The position numbers and the translations under genes were made by a program. A stretch of 24,429 bases of DNA. It comes from Anaerolineales bacterium. Its GTDB lineage: Bacteria; Chloroflexota; Anaerolineae; Anaerolineales; UBA4823. Positions 14,539-23,262 of this stretch are shown here, piece by piece (the first letter of the stretch is position 1; every line of letters begins with the position of its first letter). The notes below the pieces were generated by a model that saw only the letters and a program-made list of their open reading frames with translations, was not told the DNA's origin and made no database searches. The stretch covers positions 1 to 24,429 of the forward strand of contig JALHTN010000453.1 in NCBI GenBank assembly GCA_022865865.1, in the 5' to 3' direction.

Positions 14539-16548
14539 GTGCTTTCAACAGTCGAAAAAATAATCTTCATCGCGGCAATCCTGTTGTCAGCTTATACAGC
14601 TTTCCGGGTCAGTTTACGCATCGTTCGAGTTGTTAATCGTGGGCGCGGAAGAGTCGACTGGAGTGTAGTACCAAATCGTTTACTCGAAGTGATCGCGAAG
14701 ACTATTACATTTCAACCCGTCTTTCGATTCAGATTTTTGCCAAGCCTGTTCCACGCCTTCATTGGTTGGGCATTTATTCTCTATCTTCTTGTTAATCTCG
14801 GAGACATATTGGAAGGCCTGTTCCTCGGCTTCGATTTGTTTGGAGCCGGTACTCTTGGTAATTGGTTCAGGTTAACCGCTGATTTACTCAGTGTGGCAGC
14901 CCTGATTGGCATGACCGCATTAGTCATTCGCCGCTTTATTCTTAGACCTTCTACCCTTTCCACTCGTCAAGATATCTTACTCTCAGAAAAAGCGAGACGA
15001 GGTATATCACGGGATTCTGCGATTGTCGCAGGTTTTATATTTATTCATGTTGGGGCACGCTTTGTGGGTCAATCAATAAAAATCGGCGCAACTCATGCCG
15101 ATCCTTGGCAACCATTTGCGAATGCTGTTTCCAATATTTGGATTGGTACGCAGGAATCCGCATTGATAGTTGGATTTCATATCACTTTTTGGCTGGCCCT
15201 CGGCACAATATTATTATTCATCCCATATTTTCTTTATTCCAAACATCTGCACCTGATTGTTGCACCAATTAATTTCCTCATTCGTCCCACACGCAAATCC
15301 ATTGGTGAGCTTGACAGATTGGATTTTGATGATGAAAGTATTGAGCAATTTGGTGCCTCCAATATCGAAGATCTTGAATGGAAGCTGATATTGGATGCCT
15401 ATGCTTGCATCATGTGCTATCGTTGCCAGGAGGTATGCCCGGCATATGATACCGGGAAAGTTCTGTCACCCGCTGCATTGGAGATCAATAAACGTTATTT
15501 CTTGAATGCGATGGGGCCGAGCTTGGCGGCGGGTGAGAGAAGCCAAACACCGCTATCTGAATTTGCGATTTCACCGGAAGCCATCTGGGCTTGTACTGCC
15601 TGCGGTGCTTGTGTCGATATTTGTCCAGTAGGGAATGAACCCATGCGCGATATCCTTGAAATCCGACGCGCTTTAGTGCTCATGGAAAACAATTTCCCTG
15701 AACAGCTCCAGACGGCTTTCAGAGGCATGGAACGCACAATGAATCCGTGGAATATATCTCAAAATGAACGCCTGCAGTGGGCAGAAGGATTGGATGTACC
15801 CACGATCGAACACAATCCAGATGCAGATTTACTCTGGTGGGTTGGTTGTGCACCAGCAACAGATGCTCGGGCTCAAAAAACTGCGCGGGCTTTCGCTGAA
15901 ATTCTTAATACAGCTGGTGTAAATTATGCAGTTTTAGGAGAGCAGGAACAATGTACAGGCGATTCTGCTCGCCGGGCAGGAAACGAATTCTTGTTTAACG
16001 AGATGGCAATGGCAAATGTTGAGCTGCTCAATGAGGTCGCTCCGAAACGGATCGTTACAACCTGTCCACATTGTTTACATACCATCAGCAATGAGTATCC
16101 AGCATTTGGTGGAAACTACCATGTGATCCATCATAGCCAGCTGATCAACGAACTAATTGAAGAAGGACGACTAAATTTAGAACCCGCAGAAAACCAAACC
16201 CTTGTTTTTCATGATCCCTGCTATCTTGGTCGACAAAATGATATCTTCAATGAACCCCGCCAGGTACTGGCGCGAACTCAGAGCAACATCCTGGAATTAT
16301 CCCGTAGTGGTCGCAAGTCTTTTTGCTGCGGGGCTGGTGGCGCACAAATGTGGAAGGAGGAAGCTGAAGGTATGGGACGTGTCAGTGCAGAAAGATTCAG
16401 GGAAGCCCAAAAAACAAACGCTGATTTACTCGCTGTGGGGTGTCCCTTTTGCATGGTGATGCTCAACGATGCCAAGAATGAAAGTGACAGCGATATGGAA
16501 ATCCTCGATATCGCTGAGATTGTGGTTCAAGCCACAAGAAAATCATAA
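14539..16548 (+). CDS. Membrane-bound Fe-S oxidoreductase with NarI-like anchor and two CCG domains (EMO-like)
   Basis: A 669-residue fusion. About five membrane segments (5-25, 66-90, 108-131, 159-180, 205-235) form a NarI-like anchor with candidate heme ligands H72, H170, H214 and H236/H238. A double [4Fe-4S] ferredoxin follows: C290-C293-C296-C300P and C352-C355-C358-C362P. Two HdrB/HdrD-type CCG domains end the protein. The first has C437, C472 (CTGD in place of CC) and C509-x2-C512; the second has C561, C596-C597 and C635-x2-C638. This matches the family now linked to electron transfer flavoprotein:menaquinone oxidoreductase (EMO) in syntrophic bacteria. It would accept electrons from reduced ETF and pass them through Fe-S clusters and heme to the quinone pool. 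The GTG start has AGAGGA 5 bases before it. Other dehydrogenase partners are possible. No etfAB is in the window, so the partner is inferred. Confidence 0.88.
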   Translation: MLSTVEKIIFIAAILLSAYTAFRVSLRIVRVVNRGRGRVDWSVVPNRLLEVIAKTITFQPVFRFRFLPSLFHAFIGWAFILYLLVNLGDILEGLFLGFDLFGAGTLGNWFRLTADLLSVAALIGMTALVIRRFILRPSTLSTRQDILLSEKARRGISRDSAIVAGFIFIHVGARFVGQSIKIGATHADPWQPFANAVSNIWIGTQESALIVGFHITFWLALGTILLFIPYFLYSKHLHLIVAPINFLIRPTRKSIGELDRLDFDDESIEQFGASNIEDLEWKLILDAYACIMCYRCQEVCPAYDTGKVLSPAALEINKRYFLNAMGPSLAAGERSQTPLSEFAISPEAIWACTACGACVDICPVGNEPMRDILEIRRALVLMENNFPEQLQTAFRGMERTMNPWNISQNERLQWAEGLDVPTIEHNPDADLLWWVGCAPATDARAQKTARAFAEILNTAGVNYAVLGEQEQCTGDSARRAGNEFLFNEMAMANVELLNEVAPKRIVTTCPHCLHTISNEYPAFGGNYHVIHHSQLINELIEEGRLNLEPAENQTLVFHDPCYLGRQNDIFNEPRQVLARTQSNILELSRSGRKSFCCGAGGAQMWKEEAEGMGRVSAERFREAQKTNADLLAVGCPFCMVMLNDAKNESDSDMEILDIAEIVVQATRKS

Positions 16549-16775
16549 GGCATAAACGATTCTGGGATATTGAAATCTATATGGCTAATTTTCATCAAGG
16601 AACAACGCTTACAACAAACCAAAACCAGCTCCATCCGGAAGGTTATCATTTATCGTTTCAATTAATAATCTTGCCCAAACAAAAGGGAATGGAACCACCC
16701 AATTCATTCTCTTTTTTTGTACCTCGGCATTCGAGCGGCATTTAAGAGATAAGAAATATAATTCAAGGTGCACCA

Positions 16776-19187
16776 ATGACTGAAATTACTCTCAGCCCAA
16801 TGGATATCACTACTACACCACAGGAGATCATCGCTGACTATAGAACCGTCTTTCGCAGTCGGCAGGTGAGTCTGATTAGTAGACGTGAAGTAATGAGTGG
16901 GAAAGCGAAATTCGGGATTTTTGGTGATGGAAAAGAACTTCCACAGATTGCGATGGCGAAGGTTTTCCATAAGGGTGATTTTCGTTCCGGATACTATCGC
17001 GATCAAACCTTCATGTTCGCCATCGGGGCTTTAACCACTACAGAATTCTTCGCCCAGTTATACGCTCATGCAGATTTAGAAGATGACCCTGCATCTGCTG
17101 GCCGGTCGATGAATGCTCATTTTGCGACCCGCAGTCTGAATTCTGATGGCACATGGAAGGATTTAACAAAGGAGTTTAATTCCACTCCAGACATTTCCCC
17201 TACGGGCTCCCAAATGCCGCGCTTGGTTGGATTAGCTTATGCATCTCGATTGTACCGGGAAATTGAACAACTTCAAACCTTGACCCAGTTTTCTGATAAT
17301 GGGAAGGAAGTCGCTTTTGGGACAATCGGTAATGCAGCCACAGCGGAAGGAATGTTTTGGGAATCGGTCAACGCCATTGGGGTATTGAAAGCTCCAGCTT
17401 TGATTTCAATCTGGGATGACTGTTATGGAATTTCTGTTTCAAGCGAACACCAATTAGTCAAGCAAGATATCTCTAAACTGCTTGAAGGTTTCCAGAGAGA
17501 ACCAGATGCTGACCAGGGATTTGCAGTCTATTCTGTCGCTGGTTGGGATTATCCCATGCTGGTCGAGACCTACTCACAAGCCGCTAAATCTGTCAGGGAT
17601 GAACATATTCCAGCTATAGTGCACGTATACGAATTGACCCAACCCCAAGGACATTCGACTTCTGGGAGTCACGAGCGTTATAAAAGCCAAGAAAGGCTGG
17701 ATTGGGAAGCCGAGTTTGACTGTTTGGTTAAATTCCGTGAATGGATAATCGAACACAAGTACGCTTCTCAGGAGGAATTAGATCACTTGGAAGAGGAAGA
17801 AAGCCAGCGAGTTGAAGAGTCAAGAAAACAAGCCTGGCAAAATTACATCTCTCCGATCAAAAGTGAGAGAGCTCAGGTTGCTGAAATCCTCGCGGAGATA
17901 GCAGGGGTTTCTGAATCTGCTATTCAGATTGAAGAGATTCGGTCGCGATTGTTGTCCATCCCAACCCCCTATCGTCGGGATTCAATGTCCGCTGCACTGA
18001 AAGCTTTAACCCTAGTCCGGAATGAAGAAATTCCCTCCAAAAATCAACTGCTTGAATGGAAAAACTCGCAAATGGAGCTGAATGAAGAGCGTTACAGCTC
18101 CCACCTGTACAGCCAATCAGCCCAATCCGCACTCAATGTTCCGGTAATCGAACCTGTTTTCTCCCCGGATTCGCCAATAGTATACGGTTATGAGATATTA
18201 AATGCTTTATTCGAATCAGCTCTCATTCGTGATCCACGGATAATTGCATTTGGAGAGGATGTTGGCAGACTAGGAGATGTCAATCAAGGTTTCCGCGGTC
18301 TGCAAGATAAATTTGGGGAGTTGAGGGTTTCCGACACTGGCATACGTGAGGTCACTATTATCGGACAGGCAATAGGGATGGCTATGCGCGGTCTGCGACC
18401 CATTGCGGAGATTCAATATCTTGATTATTTATTATATGGTCTGCAGATCATGTCAGATGATTTGGCGACATTACAATGGAGGACGAAGGGCGGTACCAAA
18501 GCACCAATCATCATTCGCACTCGCGGTCATCGTTTGGAAGGCATCTGGCATTCAGGTTCTCCGATGTCAGGCATTATTAATCTTGTGCGCGGCATGCATG
18601 TCATTGTACCTAGAGATATGACCCGCGCAGCAGGTTTCTATAATACGTTGTTGCATTCCGATGATCCGGGGCTCATTATTGAGGTATTAAACGGATATCG
18701 TCTAAAAGAGCAGCTGCCAGATAATGTGGATGAATTTACTATCCCACTGGGAGTACCCGAAGTGCTACGCCCCGGGCAGGATGTAAGTGTCGTCACTTAT
18801 GGTGCTACCTGCCGGATAGCTCTCGATGCAGCAGAGCGTTTAAGCCAGATAGGTATTGAATGCGAGATAATTGATGTCCAAACCTTATTGCCCTTCGACG
18901 TTCAACAGAAAATTTTGGGTTCATTGAAAAAGACTGGTCGTATAATTTTCGTTGATGAAGATGTTCCTGGTGGTACCACTGCATATATGATGCAGGATGT
19001 TATCGAAAGGCAGGGTGGATACCACTGGCTCGATTCACCACCACGTACCCTTCCAGGAAAACCACATCGACCTGCATATGGGTCTGATGGAGATTACTGG
19101 TCGAAGCCAAATGTTGATCAAGTGTTTGAAGCAATCTATCAAATGATGAGTGAAAGTGATCCCAGGGAATATCCAAGTTATTTCTAA
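16776..19187 (+). CDS. Fused E1 (alpha-beta) of a 2-oxoacid dehydrogenase complex
   Basis: An 803-residue fusion of E1-alpha (about 15-375) and E1-beta (about 465-800), subunits that are separate proteins in most organisms. It decarboxylates a 2-oxoacid with thiamine diphosphate and passes the acyl group to E2. The alpha half has YYRDQTFMFAIG, an E1-type loop HSTSGSHERYKS and a TPP motif of unusual form: GNAATAEG with N186, then WDDCYGIS (D214, D215) about 28 residues later. The beta half shows IAFGEDVG, DTGIREVTIIGQAIGMAM, HSGSPMSGI and VTYGATCRIAL, and closes with the usual C-terminal domain. AAGGTG lies 5 bases before the ATG. E2 follows after 30 bases and E3 after that. A branched-chain oxoacid is the most likely substrate, by resemblance to fused branched-chain-type E1 proteins; pyruvate or acetoin cannot be excluded. 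Confidence 0.9.
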   Translation: MTEITLSPMDITTTPQEIIADYRTVFRSRQVSLISRREVMSGKAKFGIFGDGKELPQIAMAKVFHKGDFRSGYYRDQTFMFAIGALTTTEFFAQLYAHADLEDDPASAGRSMNAHFATRSLNSDGTWKDLTKEFNSTPDISPTGSQMPRLVGLAYASRLYREIEQLQTLTQFSDNGKEVAFGTIGNAATAEGMFWESVNAIGVLKAPALISIWDDCYGISVSSEHQLVKQDISKLLEGFQREPDADQGFAVYSVAGWDYPMLVETYSQAAKSVRDEHIPAIVHVYELTQPQGHSTSGSHERYKSQERLDWEAEFDCLVKFREWIIEHKYASQEELDHLEEEESQRVEESRKQAWQNYISPIKSERAQVAEILAEIAGVSESAIQIEEIRSRLLSIPTPYRRDSMSAALKALTLVRNEEIPSKNQLLEWKNSQMELNEERYSSHLYSQSAQSALNVPVIEPVFSPDSPIVYGYEILNALFESALIRDPRIIAFGEDVGRLGDVNQGFRGLQDKFGELRVSDTGIREVTIIGQAIGMAMRGLRPIAEIQYLDYLLYGLQIMSDDLATLQWRTKGGTKAPIIIRTRGHRLEGIWHSGSPMSGIINLVRGMHVIVPRDMTRAAGFYNTLLHSDDPGLIIEVLNGYRLKEQLPDNVDEFTIPLGVPEVLRPGQDVSVVTYGATCRIALDAAERLSQIGIECEIIDVQTLLPFDVQQKILGSLKKTGRIIFVDEDVPGGTTAYMMQDVIERQGGYHWLDSPPRTLPGKPHRPAYGSDGDYWSKPNVDQVFEAIYQMMSESDPREYPSYF

Positions 19188-19217
19188 ATAATTTTGCATT
19201 AGAAGGTCGGTGAAGAT

Positions 19218-20468
19218 ATGCCCATCCAAGTGATTATGCCGCAGCTAGGCGAGTCGGTTATCGAAGGCACGGTTAGTAAGTGGTTGAAAGCCATTGGCGA
19301 GGAGATAAAGGAATTCGAACCACTGCTTGAAGTGATTACTGACAAGGTCGATTCTGAAATACCCAGTCCTGGAGACGGAACCCTGCTGGCAATTCTAGTC
19401 GAAGAAGGAACAATAGTAACCGCGGGAACCACGCTGGCCTGGATTGGAGATGAGGGTGAGACTATCCCGGACGATAGCGATTCATCACCGGAGATCACGC
19501 CCCTGGAGGAAACTCAACTAACTACTGGTCGAAATGATAAAGATGAACCTTCAACTGATGCACTTCGACCGGGTCGAAATCAGGACCTGGGTTTCATCTC
19601 GCCGGTAGTAGCAAAAATCTCACAGCAAGAAAGCATTGATCTGACCAAAGTACCTGGCACAGGTCAGGGAGGTAGGATCACCAAAAAAGATGTATTAAAT
19701 TATCTTGAAAAGTCGAAAAAAATACTTGGCTCAGAAATTACCCCCTCTACTCCCAAGATAGGATCAGTGCGATCTCCATCCGAAATCATTCCCAGGGAAA
19801 TTCTACCCCATACGATTGTCCGGCGATCAATTGCGGATCACATGGTTAAAAGTAAACAAATATCTCCCCATGTATCCACCGCGATGGAAGCTGATCTAAA
19901 TAATGTAGTGGCTCACCGCCAGGAGAATAAGGAATCTTTCTCCCTGGACGGAGTAAATCTTACTTTCACAGCATATTTTATAGCCGCAGCGATTGCCGGA
20001 TTAAAGAGTTTTCCCATTGTCAATTCATCCTGGTTTGAAGATGGCATTCAAATTCACAAGAATATCAATTTCGGTATGGCAACTTCGCTTGGAGAGCAAG
20101 GTTTAATCGTTCCCGTTATCAAAAATGCTGACCAGCTCTCTTTATTGGGATTGGCAAGAACGATAAATGACCTCGCTGTGCGCGCTCGGAATCGCTCGTT
20201 AGAACCCGATGAAGTTCAGGGAGGCACTTTCACTATGACAAACCACGGTACGAGTGGCTCACTTTTCGCAACACCTATCATCAACCAGCCTCAAGCCGCG
20301 ATTCTGGGTGTTGGTGTCATCCAGAAACGAGTGACTGTTATTGATGATGCAATCGCCATCCGCCCAATGATTTACCTCACTTTAACTTTCGATCATCGCA
20401 TACTGGATGGCGCGGTAGCTGATCACTTTTTGCTCAAAGTGGTAGAATCTTTGCAAAATTGGAAATAA
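19218..20468 (+). CDS. E2 dihydrolipoyl acyltransferase of the 2-oxoacid dehydrogenase complex
   Basis: A 416-residue acyltransferase forming the core of the complex. A single lipoyl domain (1-78) carries the lipoylated lysine K43 in the TDKVDSEI context. An acidic Thr/Asp/Glu-rich linker (about 80-123) follows. The peripheral-subunit-binding domain is at 126-163 (FISPVVAKISQQES, then VPGTGQGGRITKKDVLNYL). The catalytic domain (about 200-416) ends with the motif DHRILDGAVADHFL, with H393 and D397. It takes the acyl group from E1 and forms acyl-CoA. A ribosome site with AAGG lies upstream. It is the second gene of the E1-E2-E3 operon. Having one lipoyl domain and a branched-chain-type layout fits a BCKDH or similar complex. 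Confidence 0.92.
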   Translation: MPIQVIMPQLGESVIEGTVSKWLKAIGEEIKEFEPLLEVITDKVDSEIPSPGDGTLLAILVEEGTIVTAGTTLAWIGDEGETIPDDSDSSPEITPLEETQLTTGRNDKDEPSTDALRPGRNQDLGFISPVVAKISQQESIDLTKVPGTGQGGRITKKDVLNYLEKSKKILGSEITPSTPKIGSVRSPSEIIPREILPHTIVRRSIADHMVKSKQISPHVSTAMEADLNNVVAHRQENKESFSLDGVNLTFTAYFIAAAIAGLKSFPIVNSSWFEDGIQIHKNINFGMATSLGEQGLIVPVIKNADQLSLLGLARTINDLAVRARNRSLEPDEVQGGTFTMTNHGTSGSLFATPIINQPQAAILGVGVIQKRVTVIDDAIAIRPMIYLTLTFDHRILDGAVADHFLLKVVESLQNWK

Positions 20469-20530
20469 GCAGATATCCCACTGAAAACCAGGAAGGGAAT
20501 AGTCAATAACTATCAAAACAGGAGAAATGC

Positions 20531-21928
20531 ATGGCAAACTATGATGTCATCGTTATCGGTGCCGGTCCAGCTGGTTATGTATGTGCCATTCGTGCAGCTC
20601 AACTTGGATTAAAAACTGCCATAATTGATAAACAATGGTTGGGAGGAGTGTGTCTTAACATTGGCTGCATCCCATCGAAAGCATTGCTGAAGAACGCTGA
20701 GGTTATCCATACTCTGAGAGAACGTGGGAAAGAATTTGGATTTTCCTTCGAAAATCTGAAAATAGATTACAGCGTGGCTGTTAAACGAAGCCGCAAAGTG
20801 TCCGGACGCTTAACGAAAGGCGTTGGATTCTTGATGAAGAAAAATAAAATTGATGTTCATATGGGGTCAGCCAAGTTTACTTCTCAAGATACAGTTGAGG
20901 TGACTGATACTGATGGTAATTCACAAGTGCTCCAAGCAAAGAACATTGTCATCGCTACTGGAGCTAGTGCTATGGTTCCTCCAAGTTGGGAAGTTGATGG
21001 AAAACAAATTCTTACCTACAATGAAGCAATTCTTCAGGAGCATCTTCCAAAATCTGCGATCGTGATTGGTTCTGGCGCTATCGGAGTTGAATTCGCGACA
21101 ATTTGGAATTCATATGGTGTTGATGTCACCATTGTCGAGATGCTGCCCAATATTGTGCCTTTGGAAGAGGAAGAAGTAAGCCTCGAACTGGCCAAAGCTT
21201 TCAAGAAACAAGGCATCAATGTCCTGACCAATCATAAAGTTGCTTCCTTGGAAGCCAAAGATGAGGGTGTTGAGGTCAAAGTAGAAACTGATGGTGAAGT
21301 AAAACCATTACAAGCTGAACAAGCATTAATCGCGATCGGTGTAAAACCCAACAGTCAGTTTCTCGGATTAGAAGAGATCGGTGTGAGTTTATCAGAGAAA
21401 GGAATGGTTGAAATTGACGAGCGAATGGCCACCAACATCCCTGGTATCTGGGCGATTGGAGATGTGACCGGAAAGCTAATGCTTGCTCATGTTGGTTCTG
21501 CCCAGGGGATAATCTGTGCAGAGAACATTGCTGGACAAGAAACCATCACTTTGGATTATGAAATGCTTCCCAAAGTAACTTTTTCTCAACCTCAAGTAGC
21601 TTCTTTTGGGATTTCTGAGGCTACTGCCGAAGAACGAGGGTACGATGTAAAAGTCGGCAGATATCCATTTCAGGCCAACGGCAAGGCGCTGGGATTGGGG
21701 GAGTCCACTGGATGGGTAAAGATCATCACCGATGCGAAGTACGGGGAGATCTTGGGTGCACACATGATTGGGCCTGAAGTAACCGAACTGCTTCCAGAAT
21801 TAACCCTCGCCCAGATGATGGAGATTACAACTGCCGAGATCGCTCAAAATGTCCATGCCCACCCTACTTTAAGCGAAGTCCTTATGGAAGCTGCCCATGG
21901 AGCCGAAGGGCATTCCATCAATATCTAA
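20531..21928 (+). CDS. lpdA: Dihydrolipoamide dehydrogenase (E3)
   Basis: A 465-residue flavoprotein that reoxidises the lipoyl arm and reduces NAD+. FAD-binding GAGPAGYVCAIRAAQLG lies at 10-26. The redox disulfide is C41/C46 in GGVCLNIGCIPSKALL. The NAD-binding motif is GSGAIGVEFA, followed by the FAD motif IPGIWAIGDVTG. The C-terminal active-site dyad is HPTLSE with H444 and E449. AGGAGA lies 6 bases before the ATG. It closes the E1-E2-E3 operon and is followed by the terminator at 21978-22010. As in other bacteria it may also serve a pyruvate or oxoglutarate complex. Confidence 0.96.
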   Translation: MANYDVIVIGAGPAGYVCAIRAAQLGLKTAIIDKQWLGGVCLNIGCIPSKALLKNAEVIHTLRERGKEFGFSFENLKIDYSVAVKRSRKVSGRLTKGVGFLMKKNKIDVHMGSAKFTSQDTVEVTDTDGNSQVLQAKNIVIATGASAMVPPSWEVDGKQILTYNEAILQEHLPKSAIVIGSGAIGVEFATIWNSYGVDVTIVEMLPNIVPLEEEEVSLELAKAFKKQGINVLTNHKVASLEAKDEGVEVKVETDGEVKPLQAEQALIAIGVKPNSQFLGLEEIGVSLSEKGMVEIDERMATNIPGIWAIGDVTGKLMLAHVGSAQGIICAENIAGQETITLDYEMLPKVTFSQPQVASFGISEATAEERGYDVKVGRYPFQANGKALGLGESTGWVKIITDAKYGEILGAHMIGPEVTELLPELTLAQMMEITTAEIAQNVHAHPTLSEVLMEAAHGAEGHSINI

Positions 21929-21977
21929 TCCGATAGAGATATGTAGTCTATCTCACTTGTATAGCTCATGGTAAAGC

Positions 21978-22010
21978 AAAACTGGCGGCCAGCTAACCGC
22001 CAGTTTTTTT
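21978..22010 (+). terminator. Rho-independent terminator after the E1-E2-E3 operon
   Basis: A 9-base-pair G+C-rich stem (21980-21988 with 21997-22005, AACTGGCGG/CCGCCAGTT) has an 8-base loop and is followed by T residues to 22010. A-T pairs extend the stem at its base. The minus strand also reads stem plus TTTTG, so it may stop transcription from the convergent glycosyltransferase genes less efficiently. Confidence 0.9.
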
Positions 22011-22074
22011 GTCATTGATGTTCTATAGGCCTGCGTAACTGTCCATCCTTTCTTTTGAGATAACTCCTTTGTAT

Positions 22075-23259
22075 TTATCTGTGCAAGGATCGATAAAAAA
22101 TACGAGCCTGATTCATTGAAGAATGGTATTCTGCCCTTTCTTTGATTACTGCAGTATTTAAAAGCGCTGCTTGTTTGCGTAGGTCTTCTTGCGATAAAGC
22201 GCGGATCACCGCATTTGCGAGGTCATTTGGATCGTTTGGATCAATCAAAGTTCCATTGATCCCAGGATTGATCCATTCCCGAATGGAATCCAAATCTCCA
22301 GCGACTGGATAGCATCCACAAGCCATTGCTTCGAGGAGAGTGTTTGGAGTACCATCGTGGGTACTTGGAGAAACCGCAACCGCTGCACCCCGGAATAGAT
22401 CCGCCATTTCTTCTCTGGGCACATAAGGAAGCAGTTCAACAGATAAGGAAAGGTTATATTTTTCAATCCATTTCTCAGCTTCTGTTTCTCCCGCCATTCC
22501 AGGACAGATAAATTTTGTGTCTGGCATTTGGGTCAATATCTGTGGAATCGCTGCGAAGAAGGTGTCATTGCGAATATATGCGCGGATTCCACGTGGATTG
22601 ATCACCATCAGTTTTCTAGATTTCGTCTCATCCTTGGGTGGATAGAACACATCAGTATGGATACCACCATTACCAGGAATTACAATGGTTGGACGCTCAC
22701 TTGCATATCCCCAGCTGGATGCCAATATCCGATCACGCTGGCAATCCAGATGCAAACCATCAGTTCTGGATAACACCTGCTTTGTCGATCTGCTCATCCA
22801 AGCAGTTGCATCCGCATGCAAAGTAAAATCGTTCCCCCAAACTGAAACAATCAATGGTGAATTCATTTCTTGGCGTAAAGCGCTTGCGGTCAAAATACCT
22901 TCAAAAGGGATACGCATGGCATGAATAAGCTCGGGCTGGATCTCGGAAATCAGGTCGGTTAATTTATTAGCTGCAGAATTAAGGGTAAGCGGTGCAAGGA
23001 TTCGCCGAAAAGCAGTCCTGAAATTAACCAACGAAGAATTCCACAGCAATCCTTCTCTGTGATTTCTTGCCTCTTTTTGAGAATGGCACTTCTTCAACTG
23101 GCTGAATGCAATCGGAACCATATTTACACTAGCAAATGGCATATCAGGTTTAAAATCAAAGGTTGACGCGATATGGACTTCATCCCCCTGTTCAACAAAA
23201 TAAGAGATCCAGTTCATTGCTATGGGTGAACGCGCATCGCATACAAATAACAAACGCAT
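22075..23259 (-). CDS. GT4-family glycosyltransferase
   Basis: A 394-residue GT-B fold glycosyltransferase. The N-terminal domain begins MRLLFVCDARSPIAMNWI and includes IQPELIHAMRIPFEG and SVWGNDFTLHA. The C-terminal donor-binding domain has VINPRGIRAYIRND, FICPGMAGETEAEKWI and the family motif VSPSTHDGTPNTLLEAMACG, with a nucleotide-sugar-binding acidic residue in LLEAMACG. The donor and acceptor cannot be read from the sequence. It lies 3 bases after the second GT4 gene, so the two are co-transcribed. No clear ribosome site precedes its ATG, which suggests coupling to the upstream gene. A role in capsule, exopolysaccharide or glycolipid synthesis is inferred. Confidence 0.88.
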   Translation of the reverse strand: MRLLFVCDARSPIAMNWISYFVEQGDEVHIASTFDFKPDMPFASVNMVPIAFSQLKKCHSQKEARNHREGLLWNSSLVNFRTAFRRILAPLTLNSAANKLTDLISEIQPELIHAMRIPFEGILTASALRQEMNSPLIVSVWGNDFTLHADATAWMSRSTKQVLSRTDGLHLDCQRDRILASSWGYASERPTIVIPGNGGIHTDVFYPPKDETKSRKLMVINPRGIRAYIRNDTFFAAIPQILTQMPDTKFICPGMAGETEAEKWIEKYNLSLSVELLPYVPREEMADLFRGAAVAVSPSTHDGTPNTLLEAMACGCYPVAGDLDSIREWINPGINGTLIDPNDPNDLANAVIRALSQEDLRKQAALLNTAVIKERAEYHSSMNQARIFYRSLHR

Positions 23260-23262
23260 CGC

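Noticed and set aside
16581..16745. 54-codon frame between the Fe-S gene and E1
   Set aside because: It has no ribosome site, no recognisable family and low-complexity content; the gap 16549-16775 shows no other gene.
16757..16762. TATAAT before the E1 start as a promoter
   Set aside because: No -35 or extended -10 is present, and a start at +7 would cut into the ribosome site AAGGTG; it may be chance in an A+T-rich gap.
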